From: JACVRW01 sp963808775
GTDB lineage: Bacteria; Actinomycetota; Thermoleophilia; Solirubrobacterales; Thermoleophilaceae
Assembly: GCA_963808775.1 (NCBI GenBank)
Contig: CAWEGR010000004.1
Location: 659,779-723,778, forward strand
DNA: 64,000 nucleotides
Direction of reading: 5' to 3'
Both the position numbers and the translations under genes were made by a program. Numbering within the stretch: the first letter of the stretch is position 1; each line of letters starts with the position of its first letter. Below the pieces are notes generated by a model. That model had not been told where the DNA came from. It made no database searches and worked only from the letters and a program-made list of their open reading frames with translations. Shown piece after piece: positions 16,263 through 23,898 of the stretch.

Positions 16263-17533
16263 TTCAGGAAGCCCTCGTAGTTGCGCATCATGAGCTGCGC
16301 CTCGAGCTGCTTCATCGTGTCGAGCGCGACGCCCACCACGATCAGGATCGACGTGCCGCCGAAGAAGAAGTTCGCGCTCGTCTGGTTGATGAGGATGGTC
16401 GGCAGGGCCGCGACGGCAGCCAGGTAGAGCGCGCCCGGGAACGTCAGTCGCGCCAGGATGCGGTCGAGGTATTCGGCCGTGGGTCTTCCAGGCCTCACCC
16501 CGGGGATGAAGCCGCCGTACTTCTTCAGGTTGTCCGCCTGCTCGACCGGGTTGAAGGTGACCGCGGTGTAGAAGTACGTGAAGACGATGATCAGGATCGA
16601 CTCGCCGACGAGGTAGGCGGCGCCGTTCGGGCTGAAGAAGGTCGAGAAGTCCTGCGCCCAGCTCGCCTGCGTCAGCTCACCCACCGTGGGCGGGAACGCC
16701 ATCAGCGAGGCGGCGAAGATCACCGGGATGACTCCGGCCATGTTCACGCGCAGCGGCAGGTAGGTGGAGCCGCCGCCGGCCATGCGGCGGCCGACCACCC
16801 GTTTGGCGTATTGGATCGGGATGCGCCGCTGGCCCTCCTGCATGAAGACGATGCCGGCGATGATCGCCAGCGCGAGGAAGGGCATCATCACCACGAAGAT
16901 CTGGTCGGGGTTCGTCCACCAGGCCTGGATGCCGTTCGGCAGCCCGGAGGCGATCGACGCGAAGATCATCAGCGAGATGCCGTTGCCGATCCCGCGCTGG
17001 GTGATCAGCTCGCCGAGCCACATGAGCAGCACGCAGCCCGCGGTGAGCGTCAGCACGATCACGAACACGCGCCCGAAGGTGAAGCTGTCGAGCACCTCCG
17101 AGCCCTCGTTGCCCGCGAAGGTGCGGAACAGGAACACGTAGCCGATCGACTGGCCGAACGCGAGGCCAACGGTCAGGTAGCGCGTGTACTGCGTGATCTT
17201 CTGCTGGCCGACCTCGCCCTCCTTGCGGAGCTTGTCGAGCGAGGGGATCACCACCGTCAGGAGCTGCAGCATGATCGAGGCGGTGATGTAGGGCATGATC
17301 CCGAGCGCGAAGATCGCGAAGCGCTGCAGCGATCCGCCCGAGAACAGGTTGAGGAAGCCGAGCACGTTGGACTGGCCCTCGAAGTTCTGCGCAAGGTCCT
17401 CGACGACGTCGATGTTGATGCCGGGCGCCGGGATGTAGGCGCCGAGGCGGTAGAGCGCGAGCATCGCCGCCGTGAAGGCGAGCTTCTTCCGGATCTCGGG
17501 GACCCGGAAGGCGTTGAGGAAGGTCCTCAGCAT
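16259..17533 (-). CDS. secY: Protein translocase subunit SecY
   Basis: Central channel of the Sec translocon, 424 aa with ten membrane segments. Typical motifs include Gly-Ala-Tyr-Ile-Pro-Ala-Pro-Gly-Ile near residue 31, the plug region Phe-Ser-Gly-Gly-Ser-Leu, Gly-Ile-Met-Pro-Tyr-Ile-Thr-Ala-Ser-Ile, and Asn-Pro-Val-Glu-Gln-Ala-Asp-Asn-Leu-Lys-Lys-Tyr-Gly-Gly in the cytoplasmic loop that contacts SecA and ribosomes. It follows rplO closely and ends by overlapping adk. Confidence 0.97.
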   Translation of the reverse strand: MLRTFLNAFRVPEIRKKLAFTAAMLALYRLGAYIPAPGINIDVVEDLAQNFEGQSNVLGFLNLFSGGSLQRFAIFALGIMPYITASIMLQLLTVVIPSLDKLRKEGEVGQQKITQYTRYLTVGLAFGQSIGYVFLFRTFAGNEGSEVLDSFTFGRVFVIVLTLTAGCVLLMWLGELITQRGIGNGISLMIFASIASGLPNGIQAWWTNPDQIFVVMMPFLALAIIAGIVFMQEGQRRIPIQYAKRVVGRRMAGGGSTYLPLRVNMAGVIPVIFAASLMAFPPTVGELTQASWAQDFSTFFSPNGAAYLVGESILIIVFTYFYTAVTFNPVEQADNLKKYGGFIPGVRPGRPTAEYLDRILARLTFPGALYLAAVAALPTILINQTSANFFFGGTSILIVVGVALDTMKQLEAQLMMRNYEGFLK

Positions 17534-17539
17534 CGAGAG

Positions 17540-18035
17540 TTACCCCTCGATGATCTGGCAGGTGCCGCCCGCGGCCTCGATCTTCTCGCGCGCGGTCTTC
17601 GAGAAGCCGTGCGCGTGCACGGTCAGGTTCTTCCCGAGTTCGCCGCGCCCGAGGATCTTCACGGGCACGTCACGCCGCGTGGCGAGGCCCTTCTCCCTGA
17701 GTGAGTCGGGCGTGACCTCGGCGCCGGAGTCGAAGCGCTGCTCGAGGTCCGAGAGGTTCACGGGCTGTGTCCTCGTGCGGAACTTCTCGAACGGCATCGA
17801 CTTCTTCATGTGCGGGCCGCGCAGCTTGCGCATCCGCATGTGGATGGGCGTCTGGCCGCCTTCGAAGTTCACCGCGCCGCTTCGAGCCCGATCGCGATCC
17901 GGCGCCCTTGTGGCCGCGGCCGGAGGTCTTGCCGGTGCCGGAGCCCTCGCCGCGGCCCACGCGCTTGCGCGGCCGGCGCGAGCCGGGTGCCGGCTTCAGG
18001 TTGTGCAGGCCGATGCGCTCGTCGCCCTCAGCCAT
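17540..18035 (-). CDS. rplO: 50S ribosomal protein L15 (apparent +1 frameshift)
   Basis: L15, about 164 aa once a single apparent extra base near 17874 is removed. The N-terminus has Gly-Arg-Gly-Glu-Gly-Ser-Gly-Thr-Gly-Lys-Thr-Ser-Gly-Arg-Gly-His-Lys-Gly. The second frame resumes with Phe-Glu-Gly-Gly-Gln-Thr-Pro-Ile-His. With the correction the join reads Ser-Gly-Ser-Lys-Arg-Arg-Val-Asn-Phe-Glu-Gly-Gly, which aligns without gaps to other L15 proteins. L15 is a core late-assembly protein, so a true disruption is unlikely and an assembly error is the best explanation. The ATG overlaps the rpmD end. Confidence 0.93.
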
Positions 18036-18204
18036 CCTTCACCTCCACGAGATGCCGCACGGCGTTCACGAGCCCGCGCACCGTCGGATGGTCGTCGCGC
18101 TCGACGCTGCGGCCGATCTTGCCGAGGCCGAGCGTCCTGAGCGTCTCGTGCTGCTTGCGGCTCGCCCCGGCGGACGAGCGCACCTGGGTGATCAGGAGGC
18201 CCAT
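18028..18204 (-). CDS. rpmD: 50S ribosomal protein L30
   Basis: L30, 58 aa, not found by long-ORF criteria. It opens Met-Gly-Leu-Leu-Ile-Thr-Gln-Val-Arg-Ser and contains the family phrase His-Glu-Thr-Leu-Arg-Thr-Leu-Gly-Leu followed by Ile-Gly-Arg-Ser-Val and Val-Arg-Gly-Leu-Val. It sits between rpsE and rplO, overlapping the rpsE stop (TGATG) and the rplO start. Confidence 0.95.
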   Translation of the reverse strand: MGLLITQVRSSAGASRKQHETLRTLGLGKIGRSVERDDHPTVRGLVNAVRHLVEVKDG

Positions 18205-18815
18205 CAGGCGGGCGCCTCCTCGGCCTGGGGCGCCTCATCGGCCACGGGCGCCTCCTCGGCGGCCTCGGGCTCGGCGCTCTCCTGGGTCTTCGGCTCGAGG
18301 CCGAGCACGTCGGCCACGGACAGCCCGCGCAGCTTGGCCACGTCCTTCGGGTCGCGCAGCCCCTCGAGCGCGGCGACCGTCGCCTTGACGAGATTGATGG
18401 GGTTCTGCGAGCCGAGCGACTTCGACAGCACGTCGTGGATGCCGGCCAGCTCGAGCACCGCTCGCACGCCGCCGCCGGCGATCACGCCGGTACCGGGCGA
18501 CGCCGGCTTCAGCAGCACGCGCGAGGCCGAGTGCACGCCGATGATCTCGTGGGTGATGGTCGAGCCGTGCATCGGGACGCGGAACAGGCTCTTGCGGGCC
18601 CGCTCGACGCCCTTCTGGATCGCCACCGGGACCTCGTTGGCCTTGCCGTAGCCGACGCCCACCTGCGACTTCTCGTCGCCCACCACCACGAGCGCGGTGA
18701 ACGAGAAGCGCCGGCCGCCCTTGACGACCTTCGCGACGCGGTTGATCTCGACGACCCGCTCCTGCAGGTCCGAGCCCTCGCCGCGCCCTCCACGTGTCCT
18801 GTCCCTACTGGCCAT
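18204..18815 (-). CDS. rpsE: 30S ribosomal protein S5 with acidic C-terminal tail
   Basis: S5, about 203 aa. The double-stranded RNA-binding N-terminal domain has Arg-Val-Ala-Lys-Val-Val-Lys-Gly-Gly-Arg-Arg and Gly-Tyr-Gly-Lys-Ala. The C-terminal fold has Pro-Gly-Thr-Gly-Val-Ile-Ala-Gly-Gly-Gly. S5 is involved in decoding accuracy and mRNA unwinding. After the normal end near residue 170 there is an extra tail of about 30 residues rich in Glu, Ala and Pro. The ATG at 18815 has GGTGG upstream; a GTG at 18824 is also in frame. Confidence 0.96.
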   Translation of the reverse strand: MASRDRTRGGRGEGSDLQERVVEINRVAKVVKGGRRFSFTALVVVGDEKSQVGVGYGKANEVPVAIQKGVERARKSLFRVPMHGSTITHEIIGVHSASRVLLKPASPGTGVIAGGGVRAVLELAGIHDVLSKSLGSQNPINLVKATVAALEGLRDPKDVAKLRGLSVADVLGLEPKTQESAEPEAAEEAPVADEAPQAEEAPA

Positions 18816-18839
18816 GAGAACCACCCACCGTAGCGATCA

Positions 18840-19192
18840 TCAGAATTTCAAGCCGCCCTCTCGCGCGCCGTCGGCGAGCGCCTTGACGCGGCCGTGGTAG
18901 CGGTAGCCGCCGCGGTCGAACACGACCGTCTCGACGCCCGCGCTCTTGCCGCGCTCGGCCAGGAGCTCGCCGGCCTTCTTGGCCTGCTCCATGGTGCCGA
19001 GCGACTTGAGGTCGTCCTCGGTCCAGTTGACGGCCGCCACGGTGTGGCCGGTCACGTCGTCGATGAGCTGCGCCTGGATGCCGCGATTCGAGCGGAACAC
19101 CGACAGCCGCGGGCGCTCGGCCGTGCCGCGCACCTTCGCGCGCACGCGCCGGCGGCGGCGCAGCCTCGAGTGCGCTTCGTCTGGACGCTCAT
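18840..19192 (-). CDS. rplR: 50S ribosomal protein L18 (apparent -1 frameshift near the N-terminus)
   Basis: L18, 117 aa when one apparently missing base near 19170 is restored. The ATG at 19192 overlaps the rplF stop as ATGA and reads Met-Ser-Val-Gln-Thr-Lys-Arg. The downstream frame continues with the expected run of arginines, then Val-Arg-Gly-Thr-Ala-Glu-Arg-Pro-Arg-Leu-Ser-Val. Without correction the protein would start at 19145 and lose its conserved basic N-terminus, which binds 5S rRNA. It ends with Gly-Gly-Leu-Lys-Phe, normal for the family. Confidence 0.93.
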
Positions 19193-19722
19193 GCGCGCTT
19201 GCCGACCTTCCTGGCCACGTACTCGCCGTCGTAGCGGATGCCCTTGCCCTTGTAGGGCTCCGGCGGGCGCTTCTTGCGGATGTTGGCGGCCACCTCGCCG
19301 ACGACCTGCTTCGAGATCCCGCGCACGATGATGCGCGTGGGCTGCGGCACCTCGAAGTCGATGCCCTCGGGCGCGTCGAGCTCCACGGGGTGCGAGTAGC
19401 CGAGCGCGAGCACGAGCTTCTTGCCCTGGAGCTGCGCGCGGTAGCCGACGCCCTGGATCTCGAGCTGCTTCTCGAATCCCTCGGTCACGCCCTCGACCAT
19501 GTTCGCGATCAGGCTGCGGGTGAGCCCGTGCAGCGCGCGGTGCTCGCCGCGGTCGGTCGGGCGGCTGACGAGGATCTGGCCGTCCTCCTGCTTCACGTCG
19601 ATGTCGCGCGCGACGCGCTCGGACAGCTCGCCCTTCGGGCCCTTGACGGTCACGAGCTCAGGCTCGATCGCCACCTCGACACCGCTTGGCACCGTGATCG
19701 GCTGTTTGCCAATGCGGGACAT
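19189..19722 (-). CDS. rplF: 50S ribosomal protein L6
   Basis: L6, 177 aa, with Met-Ser-Arg-Ile-Gly-Lys-Gln-Pro-Ile at the start and the conserved Pro-Glu-Pro-Tyr-Lys-Gly-Lys-Gly-Ile near the end. L6 binds 23S rRNA near the factor-binding site. It starts three bases after rpsH and overlaps rplR by four bases. Confidence 0.97.
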   Translation of the reverse strand: MSRIGKQPITVPSGVEVAIEPELVTVKGPKGELSERVARDIDVKQEDGQILVSRPTDRGEHRALHGLTRSLIANMVEGVTEGFEKQLEIQGVGYRAQLQGKKLVLALGYSHPVELDAPEGIDFEVPQPTRIIVRGISKQVVGEVAANIRKKRPPEPYKGKGIRYDGEYVARKVGKRA

Positions 19723-19725
19723 TCG

Positions 19726-20124
19726 CTACCAGACCTTTGCGACCAGCTCGCCGCCCACTCCGGCGCGGCGGGCATCGTGGCCCGTCATGACGCCGCTCGA
19801 CGTCGACACGATCGTGGTGCCCATGCCGCCCTGGACCTTCGGCACCGCGTCCGCCTGCACGTAGGTGCGGCGGCCGGGCGTCGAGACGCGCTGGATGCCC
19901 TGGATGACCGGCTTGCGGTCCTCGGTGTACTTCAGGTCCACGCGCAGCGTGCGTCCGACGCGGCCGGGCTCGACCGCGTAGTCGTCGATGTAGCCCTGCT
20001 CCTTGAGGATGCGCGCGATCTCCGCCTTGAAGGCAGAGGCCGGCATCTCGACCGAGTCGCGGTCGGCGTGCAGGCCATTGCGGATCCTCGTGAGGAGGTC
20101 GCCTATCGGATCGGTCATCGACAT
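19726..20124 (-). CDS. rpsH: 30S ribosomal protein S8
   Basis: S8, 132 aa. It contains Asp-Pro-Ile-Gly-Asp-Leu-Leu-Thr-Arg-Ile-Arg-Asn at the N-terminus and Ile-Val-Ser-Thr-Ser-x-Gly-Val-Met-Thr near the end, the rRNA-binding signature. S8 binds helix 21 of 16S rRNA and in many bacteria autoregulates the spc operon. It follows rpsN by four bases. Confidence 0.97.
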   Translation of the reverse strand: MSMTDPIGDLLTRIRNGLHADRDSVEMPASAFKAEIARILKEQGYIDDYAVEPGRVGRTLRVDLKYTEDRKPVIQGIQRVSTPGRRTYVQADAVPKVQGGMGTTIVSTSSGVMTGHDARRAGVGGELVAKVW

Positions 20125-20128
20125 GGCG

Positions 20129-20314
20129 CTACCAGCTCGACTTCGTGAGGCCGGGGATCATGCCCTCGTGGGCGATCTCGCGCAGGCAGATGCGGCAGAG
20201 CCCGAACTTGCGCAGGTACGCGCGCGGGCGCCCGCAGCGCTTGCAGCGGTTGTAGTTGCGTGTCTTGTACTTCGAGCCGCGCTGCTGGCGCACTCGCTGT
20301 GAAGTCTTGGCCAT
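20129..20314 (-). CDS. rpsN: 30S ribosomal protein S14, type Z
   Basis: Short zinc-binding S14 of 61 aa. Two Cys-x2-Cys pairs (Cys-Lys-Arg-Cys and Cys-Arg-Ile-Cys) mark the zinc form, together with Gly-Arg-Pro-Arg-Ala-Tyr. It directly abuts rplE. This is the form placed in the spc operon of Gram-positive bacteria. Confidence 0.97.
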   Translation of the reverse strand: MAKTSQRVRQQRGSKYKTRNYNRCKRCGRPRAYLRKFGLCRICLREIAHEGMIPGLTKSSW

Positions 20315-21091
20315 CTATTCCTGTCCTTCTTCTTCCTCGCTGGATGCGGCCTCTTCGCCCTCGGCCGGCTCCTCGTCCTTGACGGGCGCCTCGTAGGCCT
20401 CCGGGTTCTCCTCCTTGAGCTCCTCGTAGGCCGCCTGCTCCGCCTCCGCCTTCTCGCGGAGCTCCTCCTTGTGCTCCTCCTCCACCGCGTCCTCGACCTC
20501 CTCGGTCTCGGAGCCGGGTGCGCCCTCGGGGGCGAACGGCATGCCGAGCTCACGAAGGAGCACGTACGCCTCCTCGTCCGTCTTGGCCGACGTCGTGATC
20601 GTGACGTCGAGCCCGCGCACCTGGTCGATGGCGTCGTAGTCGACCTCGGGGAAGATGATCTGCTCGCGCACGCCCATCGAGTAGTTGCCGCGGCCGTCGA
20701 ACGAGCGCGCGTTGAGGCCGCGGAAGTCGCGGATGCGCGGGATCGCGATCGCGGTGAGGCGATCGAGGAACTCGTACATGCGCGCGTGGCGGAGCGTGAC
20801 GCTCAGGCCCACGGGCATGCCGTCGCGCAGCTTGAAGTTGGCGATCGACTTGCGGGCCCGGCGCACGTTCGCGTGCTGGCCCGAGAGCGTCGCGAGCTGC
20901 TCCTGGGCGGCCTCGAGCATGTTCGAGTCCTGCTTCGCCTCGCCCACGCCCATGTTGAGCGTGATCTTCTCGAGGCGCGGGACCTCCATCACGCTCTGGT
21001 AGCCGAAGCGCTTCAGAAGCTTGCCGCGGATCTCCGACTCGTAGCGCTCCTTGAGGCGCGGCGGGATGTTCGCCTGAGCGGAGGCTTCCAT
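20315..21091 (-). CDS. rplE: 50S ribosomal protein L5 with long acidic C-terminal extension
   Basis: 258 aa, whereas L5 is usually about 180. Residues 1 to about 187 form a complete L5 with Val-Met-Glu-Val-Pro-Arg-Leu-Glu-Lys-Ile and Gly-Leu-Asn-Ala-Arg-Ser-Phe-Asp-Gly-Arg-Gly-Asn-Tyr. About 70 further residues after Met-Pro-Phe-Ala are overwhelmingly Glu and Ala with a few Lys, probably disordered or helical. The frame is continuous, and the stop abuts rpsN, so the tail is not a frameshift product. L5 binds 5S rRNA and P-site tRNA. Confidence 0.96.
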   Translation of the reverse strand: MEASAQANIPPRLKERYESEIRGKLLKRFGYQSVMEVPRLEKITLNMGVGEAKQDSNMLEAAQEQLATLSGQHANVRRARKSIANFKLRDGMPVGLSVTLRHARMYEFLDRLTAIAIPRIRDFRGLNARSFDGRGNYSMGVREQIIFPEVDYDAIDQVRGLDVTITTSAKTDEEAYVLLRELGMPFAPEGAPGSETEEVEDAVEEEHKEELREKAEAEQAAYEELKEENPEAYEAPVKDEEPAEGEEAASSEEEEGQE

Positions 21092-21423
21092 CAGTCGATC
21101 TCCTTGCCGGACTTCTTCGCCACGCGCACGCGCCGGTCGCCCTCGCGCTTGACGCTCACGCGCGTGGGCTCACCCGAGTCGGGATCGATCAGCATCACGT
21201 TGGACACGTGGATCGGGCCCTCCTGCTCGATGATGCCGCCGAGCTCCTGGGAGCGCTGGGTGTCGCGCAGCGTGCGCGGGCGCACGTGGCGCTTCACGAT
21301 GTTCGCGCCCTCGACGTAGACCTTCTGGCGCTCCGGGTCGACGCGCAGCACGCGGCCGGTCCTGCCGCGGTCCTTGCCGGTGATGATGCGGACGGTGTCG
21401 TCGCGGCGGATCTTGATGGCCAT
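21091..21423 (-). CDS. rplX: 50S ribosomal protein L24
   Basis: L24, 110 aa, with KOW motif Ile-Thr-Gly-Lys-Asp-Arg-Gly-Arg-Thr-Gly-Arg-Val and Val-Glu-Gly-Ala-Asn-Ile-Val-Lys-Arg-His. An assembly initiator of the 50S subunit. It overlaps both rplN (upstream) and rplE (downstream) as TGATG. The frame continues upstream through rplN in a longer ORF, but that is an accident of high GC. Confidence 0.96.
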   Translation of the reverse strand: MAIKIRRDDTVRIITGKDRGRTGRVLRVDPERQKVYVEGANIVKRHVRPRTLRDTQRSQELGGIIEQEGPIHVSNVMLIDPDSGEPTRVSVKREGDRRVRVAKKSGKEID

Positions 21424-21791
21424 CAGAGCACCTCCGGGGCGAGCGAGACGATCTTCATGAAGTTGCGGTCGCGCAGCTCGCGCGCGACGGGGCCGAAGAT
21501 GCGGGTCCCGCGCGGGTTGTTCTGCGCGTCGATCAGCACGGCCGCGTTCTCGTCGAACGAGATGTACGTGCCGTCGTCGCGCCCGAACTCCTTCTTCGTG
21601 CGCACCACCACGGCGGTCACGACCTCGCCCTTCTTCACGGAGCCGTGCGGGATCGCCTGCTTGACCGTGCAGACGATGATGTCGCCGACCCCCGCGTAGC
21701 GCCGGTGCGAGCCACCGCGCACGCGGATGCAGAGCACCTCGCGGGCGCCCGTGTTGTCGGCGATCTTGAGCCGCGACTCCTGCTGGATCAT
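21423..21791 (-). CDS. rplN: 50S ribosomal protein L14
   Basis: L14, 122 aa, opening Met-Ile-Gln-Gln-Glu-Ser-Arg-Leu, with Asp-Asn-Thr-Gly-Ala-Arg-Glu, and Gly-Thr-Arg-Ile-Phe-Gly-Pro-Val-Ala-Arg-Glu-Leu-Arg near the end. It contributes to an intersubunit bridge and the ribosome silencing factor site. It lies three bases after rpsQ. Confidence 0.97.
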   Translation of the reverse strand: MIQQESRLKIADNTGAREVLCIRVRGGSHRRYAGVGDIIVCTVKQAIPHGSVKKGEVVTAVVVRTKKEFGRDDGTYISFDENAAVLIDAQNNPRGTRIFGPVARELRDRNFMKIVSLAPEVL

Positions 21792-21794
21792 GGC

Positions 21795-22371
21795 TTAGCG
21801 GGCCCTCTCCAGGACCTCGACGAGGCGCCAGCGCTTCGTGCGGCTGATCGGCCGGCTCTCGATCAGGCGCACCGTGTCCCCGATGTGCGCCTCGTTGCTC
21901 TCGTCGTGCGCGTGCAGCGTCGACGAGGTCCGGACGATCTTCTTGTACATGCGGTGGCGGCGGGCCACGTCGATGCGGACGATGATCGTCTTGTCCGCCT
22001 TGTCGGAGACGACGATGCCGTCGCGCACCTTCAGGTTGGGGGTGCCGCGCTCCGCGGCCGGCGGGGTCTCGCCCTTGGGCTCGGACGCGCGCCGCTCGCG
22101 CTGCTTCTGGCGATAGGCGCGGCGGTGCTTCGCCTTCGTGGCGCGCTCGGCCTGACGCTCCGCCAGGCGCTCCTCGATCGAGCGCTGCGGACGGGCCTCG
22201 CCGCTGTGGAGGGCGCGCTCGCGCTTGCGCCGCTCCTTCGGCGCGAGCTGCTCCTCGGGCTCGGCCTCCTGCGCGGGGGCCGCGGCCGCCGCCTCGGCGG
22301 GCGCCTCGGCCTCGCGTCTCCTCAGGGGCCTCCGCCGCCGGAGTCTCCTCCGCCGTCGTCTCCTCGCTCAC
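21795..22371 (-). CDS. rpsQ: 30S ribosomal protein S17 with about 115-residue N-terminal extension (apparent +1 frameshift)
   Basis: The C-terminal 80 residues are a standard S17 with Asp-Lys-Thr-Ile-Ile-Val-Arg-Ile and His-Asp-Glu-Ser-Asn-Glu-Ala-His-Ile-Gly-Asp. Upstream the same frame stays open and encodes a strongly biased extension: first Glu/Ala-rich, then Arg/Lys/Glu-rich with Arg-Ser-Ile-Glu-Glu-Arg-Leu-Ala-Glu-Arg-Gln-Ala. The best start is the GTG at 22371 with GAGGA five bases ahead. One apparent extra base near 22314 must be removed, giving 191 aa. Codon usage of the extension is coding-like. A conservative reading would start at the internal codon near 22028, giving 77 aa. Confidence 0.88.
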
Positions 22372-22391
22372 GTTGTCCTCTGTCTCAAAAG

Positions 22392-22616
22392 TCACTGGTT
22401 CTTCTGCCTGCGGATCTCGGTCTCCACGTCGATGCCGCGCTGCCGCGCCACTGTGAGCGCGCGCGCGAGGTCGGTCTTGGCCTGCCTGAGACGCGCGGTG
22501 TTCTCGAGCTGGCCGGTCGCGTGCTGGAAGCGAAGGTTGAACAGCTCCTTGCGCGCGTTGTCCGCGAACTCGACGAGCTGCGGATCCTCGAGGTTATGCA
22601 CTTCGATCGACTTCAT
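22392..22616 (-). CDS. rpmC: 50S ribosomal protein L29
   Basis: L29, 74 aa, a two-helix protein at the nascent-chain exit. Diagnostic motif Ala-Arg-Lys-Glu-Leu-Phe-Asn-Leu-Arg-Phe-Gln. It abuts rplP, and its stop overlaps a GTG that begins the rpsQ frame. Confidence 0.96.
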   Translation of the reverse strand: MKSIEVHNLEDPQLVEFADNARKELFNLRFQHATGQLENTARLRQAKTDLARALTVARQRGIDVETEIRRQKNQ

Positions 22617-23039
22617 CTACCCCTGCCCCGCCCCGTCGCGCAGCACGAACTTCGTCTTCACCGGGAGCTTGTGGCCCGCGAGGCGCATCGCCTCGCGCGC
22701 GAGGTCCTCCGGGACGCCGGACAGCTCGAACATCACGCGGCCCGGCTTGACCACGGCGACCCAGCCCTCGGGCGTGCCCTTGCCCGAGCCCATGCGGGTC
22801 TCGGCGGGCTTCTTCGTGTAGGGCTTGTCCGGGAAGACGTTGATCCAGACCTTCCCGCCTCGCTTGATCTTGCGGGTCATGGCGATTCGGGCAGCCTCGA
22901 TCTGGCGGTTGGTCACCCAACCGCGCTCGGTCGCCTTGAGCCCGTACTCGCCGAACTCCACGTGCGTGCCGCCCTTGGCGTACCCGCGCCTGCGGCCGCG
23001 GTGCTCCTTGCGCCACTTGACTCGCTTGGGCTGAAGCAT
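22617..23039 (-). CDS. rplP: 50S ribosomal protein L16
   Basis: L16, 140 aa, opening Met-Leu-Gln-Pro-Lys-Arg-Val-Lys-Trp-Arg-Lys and containing Gly-Lys-Val-Trp-Ile-Asn-Val-Phe-Pro-Asp-Lys-Pro and Arg-Met-Gly-Ser-Gly-Lys-Gly. It positions A-site tRNA. Its ATG overlaps the stop of rpsC. Confidence 0.97.
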   Translation of the reverse strand: MLQPKRVKWRKEHRGRRRGYAKGGTHVEFGEYGLKATERGWVTNRQIEAARIAMTRKIKRGGKVWINVFPDKPYTKKPAETRMGSGKGTPEGWVAVVKPGRVMFELSGVPEDLAREAMRLAGHKLPVKTKFVLRDGAGQG

Positions 23040-23896
23040 CAGAGGCGCACTCCCGGCGGCGGACCCTGCTGGCCGCCGTCGCGCCCGCCGCGGCCACCGC
23101 GCCCGCCACGGCCACCCGGACCGCCCGGACCGCGACCGCCGCCGCCCCGGCCACCCGGGCCGCGGCCGCCACCCGGACCGCGATCGCCTCCGCGGCCGCC
23201 ACGGCCACCGGGACCGCCCGGTCCCACGGCCTGCGGAGCCTCGAGGTCGGTCAGGTCCTGCTCGAAGCCCTTGGGCATGATCTCGCCCTTGTTGACCCAC
23301 ACCTTCACGCCGATGCGGCCGGCGGTGGTGCGGGCCTCGTAGAAGCCGTAGTCGATGTCCGCGCGCAGCGTGTGCAGCGGCACGCGGCCGTCCGAGTAGC
23401 CCTCGGTGCGCGCCATCTCGGCACCGCCCAAGCGGCCCGAGACCTGGATCTTCACGCCCTTGGCGCCGGAGCGCATCGCGCTCGTGAGCGCCCGCTTCAT
23501 GGCGCGGCGGAAGGCCACGCGATTCTGAAGCTGCTCGCCGATCGACTGCGCGACGAGGCGGGCGTCGAGCTCAGGCCGCTTGATCTCGAGGATGTTCACC
23601 TTCACGGCCTTGCCGGTCATCTTGTGGAGCTCCTTGCGCAGAGCGTCCACCTCGGAGCCGGACTTTCCGATCACGATCCCCGGACGGGCCGTGTGGATGT
23701 TGACCTCGACCTCGTTCTTGTTCTTCTTGATGGTGATCGTCGAGAGGCCCGCGTGAGCGAGCTTGTTCTCGATGTGATCGCGGATCCGGATGTCCTCCAT
23801 GAGGTAATCCGAGAACTCGCGCTCGTTGAACCAGGTCGACTTCCAGTCGTGGATGTAGCCGACCCGGAGGGACTCGGGATGCACCTTCTGTCCCAT
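23039..23896 (-). CDS. rpsC: 30S ribosomal protein S3 with glycine/arginine-rich C-terminal tail
   Basis: 285 aa; the normal S3 core occupies residues 1 to about 222, with the KH motif Val-Ile-Gly-Lys-Ser-Gly-Ser-Glu-Val and the C-terminal Gly-Val-Lys-Val-Trp-Val-Asn-Lys-Gly-Glu. After Ala-Val-Gly-Pro-Gly-Gly the last 60 residues are almost only Gly, Arg and Pro with some Asp (RGG-like repeats). Such tails bind RNA nonspecifically. S3 forms part of the mRNA entry channel and helicase centre. The tail stays in frame and ends on a stop overlapping rplP. Confidence 0.96.
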   Translation of the reverse strand: MGQKVHPESLRVGYIHDWKSTWFNEREFSDYLMEDIRIRDHIENKLAHAGLSTITIKKNKNEVEVNIHTARPGIVIGKSGSEVDALRKELHKMTGKAVKVNILEIKRPELDARLVAQSIGEQLQNRVAFRRAMKRALTSAMRSGAKGVKIQVSGRLGGAEMARTEGYSDGRVPLHTLRADIDYGFYEARTTAGRIGVKVWVNKGEIMPKGFEQDLTDLEAPQAVGPGGPGGRGGRGGDRGPGGGRGPGGRGGGGRGPGGPGGRGGRGGRGGRDGGQQGPPPGVRL

Positions 23897-23898
23897 GG

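Noticed and set aside
21091..22395. An apparent L24-S17 fusion in one long frame across rplN
   Set aside because: The frame crosses rplN out of register. rplX, rplN and rpsQ each have their own starts, stops and overlaps.
23041..23225. GC-rich near-repeats resembling a tandem repeat array
   Set aside because: They encode the Gly/Arg tail of S3 in frame; spacing is irregular and there are no spacers as in CRISPR.
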